From assembly GCA_002708825.1 (NCBI GenBank), contig PAPF01000009.1:208650-272649 (forward strand): a stretch of DNA of 64,000 bases, in the 5' to 3' direction. Source of the stretch: Phyllobacteriaceae bacterium (lineage in GTDB: Bacteria; Pseudomonadota; Alphaproteobacteria; Rhizobiales; Rhizobiaceae). The notes below the pieces were generated by a model. The model did not search any database. It was not told the DNA's origin and saw only the letters and a list, made by a program, of their open reading frames with translations. Shown here piece after piece: positions 26,536 through 33,934 of the stretch (its first letter is position 1; each line of letters starts with the position of its first letter). Position numbers and translations under genes: made by a program.

Positions 26536-27681
26536 TCAATGCGTGCCGGACCGGCTGCCGCCGGCATAGAGCGGAAACGACTGGAACGGCGCCTCGCAGG
26601 GCGGGCCGTCCGTGACATGGAGCACACGGTCGTCCAGGTCGATGAGAATGGCCGCCACCGTGATGACCCGCTTCTCTGCCGGCAAGGCCGAGTCGGCATG
26701 GCGGCAGATCGCTGCCGGAGCGGAAAAGTGGTCGCGCAGCCCTTCCTCGATCACGCCACGGTCGATCCGGCCGTTGTGCCGGCGCAGGAAACGCTCCATG
26801 CGTGGCCCGCGATAGAGCGTGTTCGGCGCGATCCGCTCCATTTGCGAGGTGGTGCGCGTTTCCTTCACAAGGTGGTTGGCATGCACGACAAGCCCGTCCA
26901 CCGGCGAGAGATACGAGCAATATTCCGGGGTCGCCTCTATATCCAGGATTTCGCCGTCGCTGTGGCCGAGCAGGAAGTTGCTGGATGCGGTGCGGTCGGT
27001 CTGGACGACCGGCATGAGCGCCTGGTCGAAACGCCAGGCGTCGAGGATTTCCTTGCAGCGCACGTGAAACGGCTTGCGCATCCCCGTCGTGCCGTCGCGC
27101 GGCGTGACGAGGCCGTTGACGCAGAGCCCGATTCCGGCGGCGTTGACCCCCATCTTGGAGCCGACGATTCCCGCTTCGCTGAAACCGATGAAATCGGGCT
27201 TGCCCTCATCAGGCGAGGAAGCGCGCCGCACCCGCTGGACAAAGGTCCGTCCGCGGACCTTCTCAAGCCAGTCCCAGTTCTGGCAAAGCAGCGTATGGCC
27301 GTTCGCACTGGCCTCCGGCATCACCCCGAACGAGGTGCAACCTTCCTGTTCGAGACGCGTATTGGCCGCCTTTGCCTCGGTGCCGAACGCCAGGTAGGTG
27401 ATCTCGTAGCGGGCGTTCAGCATCGCGATCTCGGTGGCCGATACGCCCGCCGCACTGGCTATCGCCGCCATTTCCTCGGCATATTCGCCGTTGTCGTGCC
27501 GGATGAAATCAAGCCAGCCTTCGCTTTGTGCAAGAACGGTGCTGCGGTCCGCGCCGGCAGCCTCGAAGCGGGCGAGATAGGTCTCGATGTTGTCCCGGAT
27601 CGCCTCCGCCAGCGTCGTGCCGTGAACCGTCCCGCGCTCCCGCGGGTCGGGGCCGAGTTCGAGAAGCGGAAGGGCTGCCAT
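26536..27681 (-). CDS. C45 family autoproteolytic acyltransferase/amidohydrolase
   Basis: 381 codons. The N-terminal segment LELGPDPRERGTVHGTTLAE is the start seen in isopenicillin-N acyltransferase-like proteins, and EGCTSFGVMPEAS holds the candidate autocleavage Cys (at the Gly-Cys bond, near residue 115), which would become the N-terminal nucleophile. Further family marks are TLLCQNWDW and GLCVNGLVTP. Such enzymes cleave or transfer acyl groups on amides such as penicillins or acyl amino acids. Placement between the binding-protein gene and the PuuE-like hydrolase implies a role in processing the imported compound. Confidence 0.85.
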   Translation of the reverse strand: MAALPLLELGPDPRERGTVHGTTLAEAIRDNIETYLARFEAAGADRSTVLAQSEGWLDFIRHDNGEYAEEMAAIASAAGVSATEIAMLNARYEITYLAFGTEAKAANTRLEQEGCTSFGVMPEASANGHTLLCQNWDWLEKVRGRTFVQRVRRASSPDEGKPDFIGFSEAGIVGSKMGVNAAGIGLCVNGLVTPRDGTTGMRKPFHVRCKEILDAWRFDQALMPVVQTDRTASSNFLLGHSDGEILDIEATPEYCSYLSPVDGLVVHANHLVKETRTTSQMERIAPNTLYRGPRMERFLRRHNGRIDRGVIEEGLRDHFSAPAAICRHADSALPAEKRVITVAAILIDLDDRVLHVTDGPPCEAPFQSFPLYAGGSRSGTH

Positions 27682-27722
27682 TAGTGACTCCGGTCTGGTT
27701 GCGAAATGACGCGTCAGGCTCG

Positions 27723-27743
27723 CCGGCCCGGCTGTCAGGCCGG
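27723..27743. other. intercistronic GC-rich hairpin after the binding-protein gene
   Basis: CCGGCC (27723-27728) and GGCCGG (27738-27743) form a six-base-pair stem around a nine-base loop in the 99-base gap between the binding-protein gene and the next gene of the operon. No T-run follows in the direction of transcription, so it is more likely to stabilise the binding-protein mRNA than to terminate. Such hairpins commonly raise binding-protein levels above those of the permeases. Confidence 0.4.
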
Positions 27744-27780
27744 ACCGGGTTTCATGTCAGGGAACGATTGGAAGGAGGGG

Positions 27781-29004
27781 TCAGGCCCGCTCTTTCCAGG
27801 TCGGAGCCGGATAAACCGGCGCTGCCGAAGCTCCATCGGGCGGGGCGATCACTTCCAGTTCGCCGTTCTGACGCTGGATCAGCAGCGGACCGAGCAGCGC
27901 GGCATCGCCGTCACCATCATCGGTGAAGCGGATCCGTCCGTAGAAGCATTCGAAGTCGATGGCCGCCAGGGCATCGCGCACCGCGTCACGGTCGAGCGAG
28001 CCGGCGCGCCGCACTGCCTCGACATAGGTGACGATGCATGCCGCGCCGCTGGCCATGTGATAGGTCAGTTCACGGTCGAAATTCGCGCGGAAATACTTGG
28101 CGAAATCACCGGCCGATCCGAAATAGTCACCGGAATAGGGTGCCAGTTCCGTCCAGTAGGCCTGCGTGACCACACCGTTGGCGTAATTTCCGAGCGCGTC
28201 CTTGTAGGCGGTCGTCTGCGGCCCGAGCGTCTGGTAGAGCATCGGCACGTTGGTATCGCTCGAAACCATCTGCCTTGCGATCAGGATCGACGTCTGGTCA
28301 TGCGTCGTGCACACCAGGATGTCGGGCGTGTTCTCGCGGATCGTGGTCAGCACGTTCGAAACGTCGCTGACCCCGACGGGAAGCGCGATGTAGTCGAGCA
28401 CCTTGATCCCGGCTTCCTCAAGGCTGGCGCGCGCGCCCTTGGCCTGGAATTCGGAGAAGGCGTCGTTGGTGTACATGATCGAGACGCTCTTCACCTTCGG
28501 CTCGAGGCTGGTGAACATGTTGACCGAGGACACGAACTGGCGCGAGGCGCGCGGGAAGATGCCGAAGACGCGCTTGCGCCCCTGGGTGAAGATCAGGTCG
28601 GAGCCGCCGCCGGCCTGGACCATGATGCGCCCGGCCGCTTCCGTGATCGAGCAGGTCGGCAGGACGATGTTGGAGCCGAAGGAGCCGAGGAAGAAATCGA
28701 CGCCTTCATCGACCTGACGCTGGATGAGCGTGGTTGCGCGCGACGGATCGGAGGCATCGTCGAACAGGTTCAGGGCGAGCTTGTAGGTATTGCCGCCGAC
28801 CTCGATGCCACCCTTCTCCTCGTTGATGTATTTCACCGCGCACTGGTAACCCTGAAGCACGTTCAGGCCGGTTTCGGCCGCCGCGCCGCTCATCGGAACG
28901 GAGCCGCCGAAGGTGATGGTGTTCTCCTGACCGAACGCGATTGAAGGCGCGGCGCCGGCCAGCACCAGGGCGCCCGAGCCTTGTAGGAATGTCCTTCTCT
29001 TCAT
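27781..29004 (-). CDS. periplasmic substrate-binding protein of a Liv-type ABC importer
   Basis: 407 codons from ATG 29004. The N-terminus MKRRTFLQGSGALVLAGAA is a twin-arginine (Tat) signal, so the protein is probably exported folded. The mature part is a type I periplasmic binding fold: ITFGGSVPMSGAAAETGL, then KLALNLFDDASDPSRATTL, typical of Peripla_BP_6/LivK-like proteins for amino acids, amides or aromatic acids. It is 28 bases after livF and is followed by a hairpin and the enzymes. The ligand cannot be read from sequence but should be the substrate of the downstream hydrolases. Confidence 0.92.
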   Translation of the reverse strand: MKRRTFLQGSGALVLAGAAPSIAFGQENTITFGGSVPMSGAAAETGLNVLQGYQCAVKYINEEKGGIEVGGNTYKLALNLFDDASDPSRATTLIQRQVDEGVDFFLGSFGSNIVLPTCSITEAAGRIMVQAGGGSDLIFTQGRKRVFGIFPRASRQFVSSVNMFTSLEPKVKSVSIMYTNDAFSEFQAKGARASLEEAGIKVLDYIALPVGVSDVSNVLTTIRENTPDILVCTTHDQTSILIARQMVSSDTNVPMLYQTLGPQTTAYKDALGNYANGVVTQAYWTELAPYSGDYFGSAGDFAKYFRANFDRELTYHMASGAACIVTYVEAVRRAGSLDRDAVRDALAAIDFECFYGRIRFTDDGDGDAALLGPLLIQRQNGELEVIAPPDGASAAPVYPAPTWKERA

Positions 29005-29032
29005 CTTCTCTCTCCTTTCGGGTTTGCCGGCG

Positions 29033-29791
29033 TCACGCCAGCCCCAGATAGACTTCCTTGACCTTGGGATCGTTGAGCAGCGCCCGACCTTCCCCGGTTT
29101 GCACCACCCTGCCCTTTTCCAGGACATAGGCGTGATTGGCGATCATCAGCGTGTGATGGACATTCTGCTCGACCAGCAGGACGCTGATGCCTTCCTCGTT
29201 GAGCTTGCGCACCAGCGAGAATATCTGCGCGACCAGGATCGGGCTCAGCCCGAGCGACGGTTCGTCCAGGATCAGGACGCGCGGCCGGGTCATGAGGCCG
29301 CGCCCGATGGCGAGCATCTGCTGCTCTCCGCCCGACAGCGAGCCTGCATTCTGGCCCTGCCTGTCACGGAGCCGGGGGAAAAGCGCGAAGACGTGTTCGA
29401 GATTCTGCTGGCAATGGGCACGGGCCCGGCGGACATGGCCGCTGAGCAGGAGGTTCTCGCGCACGGTCATGTGCTGGAAGACAAGGCGGCCTTCCGGGAC
29501 CAGCGCGATCCCCAGTTCGACGACCTGGTGCGCCGGCAGGCCGGTAATGTCCTGCCCGTCAAAGATGATCTTTCCGGCACGCGGCCGCAGTGCACCGGCG
29601 ATCATCTTCACGCTGGTCGACTTGCCCGCGCCGTTCCCGCCGATCAGCGCCGCGATTTCGCCCCTGGGCAGTTCGAGGGAGCAGTCATTGACCGCCGTGA
29701 CGCCGGAATAGTCGTATGCAAGGCCGGTCACCTTCAGCAAGGCCTGGCCGGAGGCATCCGCTTGAGTTTTCCGTTCCGGTAAGGCAGACAT
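29033..29791 (-). CDS. livF: branched-chain amino acid-type ABC transporter ATP-binding protein LivF (first gene of operon)
   Basis: 252 codons from ATG 29791. Walker A GGNGAGKSTSVKMI, Q-loop IALVPEGRLVFQHMTV, signature SGGEQQMLAIGRGL, Walker B VLILDEPSLGLSP and switch His-like LLVEQNVHHTL are complete; VPEGR and the YLGLA C-terminus mark LivF. Unusually, the ATPase gene leads the operon and is separated from livG by six genes. A 19-bp dyad (29807-29825) lies 15 bases upstream of the ATG, where it would block or control transcription start or elongation. Confidence 0.93.
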   Translation of the reverse strand: MSALPERKTQADASGQALLKVTGLAYDYSGVTAVNDCSLELPRGEIAALIGGNGAGKSTSVKMIAGALRPRAGKIIFDGQDITGLPAHQVVELGIALVPEGRLVFQHMTVRENLLLSGHVRRARAHCQQNLEHVFALFPRLRDRQGQNAGSLSGGEQQMLAIGRGLMTRPRVLILDEPSLGLSPILVAQIFSLVRKLNEEGISVLLVEQNVHHTLMIANHAYVLEKGRVVQTGEGRALLNDPKVKEVYLGLA

Positions 29792-29806
29792 GCTTTCTCC
29801 CAAGAG

Positions 29807-29825
29807 CGTATTGCGTAGCGATACG
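29807..29825. promoter_or_regulatory. 19-bp dyad operator upstream of livF (candidate IclR site)
   Basis: CGTATTGCGTAGCGATACG is an inverted repeat with half-sites CGTATnGC and GCnATACG. The same sequence, differing at two positions, occurs at 30828-30846 before the divergently located M20 gene. Both flank the IclR gene. Size, symmetry and location fit an IclR-family operator. Confidence 0.6.
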
Positions 29826-29919
29826 TTCGCACCGTAACTAAAGTCTATGCACCGGTCCTCACCCGTGTCAAGGCATGTCGGGCATGCCTGTTCACAGGCG
29901 ACGGGCGCCCGCGCCGCCA

Positions 29920-30726
29920 TCATGCAGGGCGAAGGCCGGCGGCCGCGGCTGTGACGAGCGGGCCGCAGCGGGCGACGAACTCTTCCGGCTGCCACTCGGC
30001 AAGCGAACCTGCCACATGGATGGCGCCGACCGGCCGTCCGGTCCGGTCGAGAATGGCTGCGGCGACCGCGACTTCTCCGACAAGCACCTCCTCGATCGCC
30101 AGCGAGTAACCCGTTTCCCGGACCGCCTCGACCTGACGCAGGATCTGGTCGATTTCCACCGTGGTCCGCGGCGTGATCTTTCTCCGGTCTGAACGCTCCA
30201 GGATGTCGAGGACCTCGTCGTCACCCAGATGACTGAGCACCGCCCGCCCGCCCGAGGTGCAATAGGTCGGCACGCGGCGGCCGATCAGGTGAGCATAGAA
30301 AGTATCCCGCTTGCTCTGCATCCGAACGAGGTAAAGCATTGTAAGATCGTCGAAAAGACTGAGATCCACGCGCTCCTTGACCGTGCGGCGGAGATCGGCG
30401 AGCACGGGAATCGCACTGTTGACCAGCGGGTTGGAGCGAAGATAGTCGAAGGACCGCTCCAGCACGCGCCGCCCCGGAACAATGCCGTCCGGCGTCTTTT
30501 CCAGGTAGCCGATCTGGACAAGGGTATGCACGATCCGCTGGGCAGCACTCTTGTCCATGCCGCTTGCGGCGGCAATTTCCGACAACGACATCGCCACGGG
30601 CTTGTCGGCAAATGCCTCCATCACCCGGAAGCCGCGTGCCAGAGCCTCCACGAACAACCGGTCCGTCCGTTGCGTTGCCTCCTGGGCCTTTGCCGCATTC
30701 GCGGCCTTGCGTTTTGGTTCGTTCAC
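29920..30726 (-). CDS. IclR family transcriptional regulator
   Basis: 268 codons. The N-terminal winged helix (about 30-90) has ALARGFRVMEAF, MSLSEIAAASGMDKSAAQRI and IGYLEKTPDGIVPG, the IclR HTH. The C-terminal effector domain has VPTYCTSGGRAVLSHLGDDE, TGYSLAIEEVLVGEVAVAAA and PVGAIHVAG. It is encoded directly upstream of the livF operon on the same strand and divergent from the second M20 gene. Two copies of a 19-bp dyad flank it. Control of both transcription units by the imported compound is the simplest reading. Confidence 0.92.
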   Translation of the reverse strand: MNEPKRKAANAAKAQEATQRTDRLFVEALARGFRVMEAFADKPVAMSLSEIAAASGMDKSAAQRIVHTLVQIGYLEKTPDGIVPGRRVLERSFDYLRSNPLVNSAIPVLADLRRTVKERVDLSLFDDLTMLYLVRMQSKRDTFYAHLIGRRVPTYCTSGGRAVLSHLGDDEVLDILERSDRRKITPRTTVEIDQILRQVEAVRETGYSLAIEEVLVGEVAVAAAILDRTGRPVGAIHVAGSLAEWQPEEFVARCGPLVTAAAAGLRPA

Positions 30727-30827
30727 GTCGTCCTCCCGGCATTCCGTTCACAGCGTCCGGCACCACCTGTCGAGGATGAGGTTTGACCGCCGCGAACATT
30801 TCATTCTATGCTCTGATGTAATGTAAC

Positions 30828-30846
30828 CATATTGCGGAGCGATACG
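30828..30846. promoter_or_regulatory. second 19-bp dyad operator, upstream of the M20 gene (candidate IclR site)
   Basis: CATATTGCGGAGCGATACG differs from the livF-proximal site at two of 19 positions. It ends six bases before ATG 30853 and about 100 bases upstream of the IclR start, so it could control the rightward M20 operon and perhaps autoregulate IclR. Confidence 0.58.
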
Positions 30847-30852
30847 CTAGCA

Positions 30853-32016
30853 ATGAAAAAAACCTCGACAAGCGATCTGGACTTTTTCCGTCTTGGCTTT
30901 GACAGCAGCCGGATGGCAGCCGGTTTGCGCCAGTGGGTCGAGTGCGAAAGCCCGACCTATGATGCCGCCGCGGTCAACAGGATGATGGACCTGGCCGCCC
31001 GTGACCTTTTCATCATGGGTGCCGATATCCAGCGGATTCCAGGCACGCTCGGCTACGGCGATTGCGTGAAGGCCCGTTTCCCGCATCCGCGCATGTCCGA
31101 GCCCGGCATTCTCGTTCTCGGCCACATGGACACGGTGCATCCGGTCGGCACGCTGGCGGATTTGCCCTGGCGCGAGGAAGGCGAGCGCATCTACGGGCCG
31201 GGCGTGCTCGACATGAAGGCCGGCAACTATCTTTCGCTGGAGGCGATACGGCAGCTTGGCTTGGCCGGCTTCCAAACGCCGCTGCCGGTGACGGTCCTGT
31301 TCACCAGTGACGAGGAAGTCGGCAGCCCGAGCACACGCGCATTGATCGAGGCGGAGGCTGCCCGTCACCGCTATGTCCTTGTGCCCGAACCGGCGCGCCG
31401 CAACGGCGGCGTCGTGACCGGGCGCTATGCCATCGCGCGTTTCGACATCGAGACCCGTGGCCGGCCGAGCCATGCCGGCCTGCGCCTGGGAGAAGGCGTG
31501 TCGGCCATCCGGGAGATGGCCCACCAGATCATTGCGGTCGAGGCGATGACCGATGCGGAGACGGGCTACAGTGTCGGCGTGGTGAATGGCGGCCAATGGT
31601 CGAACTGCGTCTCAACGACCTGCAATGCCAAGGCGCTCGTTTCGGCGACTACGGACGGGAAACTGGCGCAAGCCATCGCCCGCATGGAGGCGCTGCGTCC
31701 TGTCGGCGACGAAGTGCAGGTCGAGGTGACCCGCGACGTGACGCGGCCGGTCTGGAAGGCCAGCCCCGCCTCCTGGTCGCTCTATGAACATGCGGCCGGC
31801 CTGGCAAGGGATCTGGGATTCGAGATCCCGCACCAGGATTCCGGCGGCGGTTCCGACGGCAATTTCACCGGCGCCATGGGAATAGCCACGCTGGACGGTC
31901 TCGGCGCGCGCGGCGACGGACCGCACACGCTGGAGGAACATATCATCACCGAAAGCCTGGCCGAGCGCGCCCGGCTGATGGCCGCGCTGCTGGCAACGCT
32001 GGACGGCAATGTCTGA
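30853..32016 (+). CDS. M20 family metallohydrolase, second copy
   Basis: 387 codons from ATG 30853; a longer TTG-initiated frame would begin inside the operator and is rejected. Zinc ligands and catalytic residues are visible: VLGHMDTVHPVG, GVLDMKAGNYLSLEA, FTSDEEVGSPSTRALIE, VLVPEPARRNG and a C-terminal GDGPHTLEEHIITESL. The same motifs in the same order occur in the M20 gene at 18093-19274, so the two are paralogues of the carboxypeptidase G2-like branch. It heads a rightward cluster (cupin, regulator, two SDRs, outer-membrane protein, MarC protein). Confidence 0.9.
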   Translation: MKKTSTSDLDFFRLGFDSSRMAAGLRQWVECESPTYDAAAVNRMMDLAARDLFIMGADIQRIPGTLGYGDCVKARFPHPRMSEPGILVLGHMDTVHPVGTLADLPWREEGERIYGPGVLDMKAGNYLSLEAIRQLGLAGFQTPLPVTVLFTSDEEVGSPSTRALIEAEAARHRYVLVPEPARRNGGVVTGRYAIARFDIETRGRPSHAGLRLGEGVSAIREMAHQIIAVEAMTDAETGYSVGVVNGGQWSNCVSTTCNAKALVSATTDGKLAQAIARMEALRPVGDEVQVEVTRDVTRPVWKASPASWSLYEHAAGLARDLGFEIPHQDSGGGSDGNFTGAMGIATLDGLGARGDGPHTLEEHIITESLAERARLMAALLATLDGNV

Positions 32017-32057
32017 CCGCCCGTGATCCGGGCCTTGCACACGAACAGGAGGGAGCG

Positions 32058-32357
32058 ATGGGCGATCGCAAGCAGGCGCAATCGGAGGTCCAGGTCGACA
32101 CGGACTTTGTCCGGGTGACGAGATGGCACTTTCCGCCGGGCACCGAGACGGGATGGCACCGTCACGGTTACGATTATGTCGTGATCCCGGTAACGGGCGG
32201 CACGCTGACCGTCGAGGATGCGGAAGGATCGCGGCCTTACCCGATCGAAAAGGGCGTGAGTTATGCCCGCAACACTGGTGTATCACACAATATCGCCAAC
32301 GATACGGAAAGCGATATCACCTTCGTTGAGGTCGAACTGCTCGACCGTGCCGGGTAG
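32058..32357 (+). CDS. small cupin-domain protein
   Basis: 99 codons with an AGGAGG ribosome site. A single cupin barrel: TGWHRHGYDYVVIPVTGGTL contributes two metal-binding His and PIEKGVSYARNTGVSHNI the later His. Length and motif spacing match small stand-alone cupins, which may be metal-dependent isomerases, dioxygenases or sensors; no reaction can be assigned. It starts 41 bases after the M20 gene and is probably co-transcribed. Confidence 0.82.
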   Translation: MGDRKQAQSEVQVDTDFVRVTRWHFPPGTETGWHRHGYDYVVIPVTGGTLTVEDAEGSRPYPIEKGVSYARNTGVSHNIANDTESDITFVEVELLDRAG

Positions 32358-32469
32358 ATATTGAAGAACAGCGCCTTGCTTGCCGGGGCGCCAAACATGT
32401 GCGTCGGCCCGGCAAACCCGTGGCCGCCCGCGGCTCGAAGTGTCGGCACCGCTTGTGCAAGTAGATATT

Positions 32470-32489
32470 GTATTCTATTTTAGAAATAC
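32470..32489. promoter_or_regulatory. AT-rich imperfect palindrome before the winged-helix regulator
   Basis: GTATTCTATTTTAGAAATAC folds as GTATT-CTA / TAG-(A)AATAC with one unpaired base. It is 31 bases upstream of the regulator start at 32521 and is an unusually AT-rich patch, so it is a candidate promoter/autoregulatory operator. Confidence 0.4.
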
Positions 32490-32520
32490 GAACATCTTGT
32501 TGGCAGGTGCCCGGCCCGTG

Positions 32521-33081
32521 ATGAAGGTAGACCAACCGGAAAGCCCGGCAAGCCGGCGGCTGGAAGAGGTTCGTTCCGTGTTCATGACAGAGTACCGGGC
32601 TTACCAGTATCGCTTTGTCGAGTTCTTCATTGAACACCTGGCGGACATCAGCCGCGTATTCCGGGGCGATCTCCAGGCGATGATCGTGCTGGCGATCGTG
32701 GGACAGGTGCAACTCCGGGCAACGCGCAATGCACTCCGGGCTGGACTGGATCCCGCGGATCTGTCGCCGGAACGGCTCAGCGTCAATGCATCGAGCATTG
32801 CCGAGGTCACCGGCATTCCCCGCGAGACGGTGCGCCGGAAACTCGACCGGCTTGTCGAGCGCGGCTGGCTGCTGCGCAATCCCGACAGCAGTTTCCGCAT
32901 CGCGATTGTCCAAGGCGAGGCAACCGCGAGAAGCGATCTGCAGGGTCTCGACGCGCGTGCGCTTGAGCGGGTTGCCAGACTGTTCCGGGATCTGGAAATC
33001 CTGGTGTCCACAAACGTCGGAGATGTCGGGGCCCGGAACCAAGGTGCCCAGAATGGGCAGGATGAACCTGCCGGCACGTAA
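32521..33081 (+). CDS. winged-helix transcriptional regulator (MarR-like)
   Basis: 186 codons from ATG 32521 (GTG 32518 is also possible; the region before it lacks homology). Residues 45-75 are helical (AMIVLAIVGQVQLRATRNAL). Residues 90-130 contain a clear helix-turn-helix and wing: NASSIAEVTGIPRETVRRKL, DRLVERGWL and NPDSSFRIA. The arrangement of a DNA-binding unit flanked by helices resembles MarR-type regulators, but the exact family is uncertain. An AT-rich palindrome lies just upstream. It sits between the cupin and SDR genes, so it likely controls the SDR/outer-membrane part. Confidence 0.7.
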   Translation: MKVDQPESPASRRLEEVRSVFMTEYRAYQYRFVEFFIEHLADISRVFRGDLQAMIVLAIVGQVQLRATRNALRAGLDPADLSPERLSVNASSIAEVTGIPRETVRRKLDRLVERGWLLRNPDSSFRIAIVQGEATARSDLQGLDARALERVARLFRDLEILVSTNVGDVGARNQGAQNGQDEPAGT

Positions 33082-33130
33082 GAACCTCTGCCTATAGTTC
33101 CCGCCAAGCTCATTCGGTTTGGAGGGAAAT

Positions 33131-33898
33131 ATGTTTGATCCGGACAGGTTCCGCCTCGATGGTCAGGTGGCCCTGGTCACCGGCGCGGGCGCCGGGATTG
33201 GCAGGGACATTGCGCGGTTGTTTGCAGGCGCCGGCGCATCCGTAGTCGTCAGTGACCTGAAGGCCGAAACCGCCGAAGCGGTGGCCGCCGACATCGTTTC
33301 CCAGGGCGGACAGGCTGCCGGCATTGCCTGCAATGTCACGAAGGAAGCCGATCTGGAATCGGCGGTTGCCACGGCACTCGACCGGTTCGGAAAACTGTCC
33401 ATCCTGGTCAACAATGCCGGCGGCGGTGGTCCGAAGCCCTTTGACATGCCGATGGACGATTTCCGCTGGGCCTATGAACTGAACGTCTTCTCGCTCTTCC
33501 GCCTGACGCAGCTTGCCGCACCTCACATGGCCGCGGCCGGTCATGGCGCCGTGCTGAACATCTCGTCCATGGCAGGCGAGAACAAGAACCAGCGCATGGC
33601 GTCTTACGGGTCTTCCAAGGCGGCCGTGAACCACCTCACGCGCAACATCGCCTTCGACCTCGGACTCATGGGTGTGCGGGTCAACGCCATCGCGCCGGGC
33701 GCGATCAAGACCGACGCCCTGGCGTCCGTGCTCAACCCGGATATCGAGAAGGCAATGCTCAAGCATACCCCTCTTGGCCGTCTCGGCGAGGCCGACGACA
33801 TCGCCTACGCCGCGCTCTTTCTCTGCTCCCCGGCCTCGTCCTGGATCAGCGGCCAGGTCCTGACGGTGTCAGGCGGCGGCGTGCAGGAACTGGACTGA
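33131..33898 (+). CDS. SDR family oxidoreductase
   Basis: 255 codons from ATG 33131; GGAGG lies six bases upstream, and the TTG at 33119 would overlap that site. Complete SDR set: TGAGAGIG, Asp-containing VVSDLK after beta-2, NNAGGG, catalytic Ser in NISSMAG, YGSSK, and the C-terminal WISGQVLTVSGGG. Members of this type oxidise or reduce secondary alcohols and are often annotated as 3-oxoacyl-ACP reductase FabG homologues or 7-alpha-hydroxysteroid dehydrogenases. It is followed 36 bases later by a second SDR. Confidence 0.9.
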   Translation: MFDPDRFRLDGQVALVTGAGAGIGRDIARLFAGAGASVVVSDLKAETAEAVAADIVSQGGQAAGIACNVTKEADLESAVATALDRFGKLSILVNNAGGGGPKPFDMPMDDFRWAYELNVFSLFRLTQLAAPHMAAAGHGAVLNISSMAGENKNQRMASYGSSKAAVNHLTRNIAFDLGLMGVRVNAIAPGAIKTDALASVLNPDIEKAMLKHTPLGRLGEADDIAYAALFLCSPASSWISGQVLTVSGGGVQELD

Positions 33899-33934
33899 CG
33901 CCGCCTTGCCGGCCTGAAACACGGGAAAACGATC

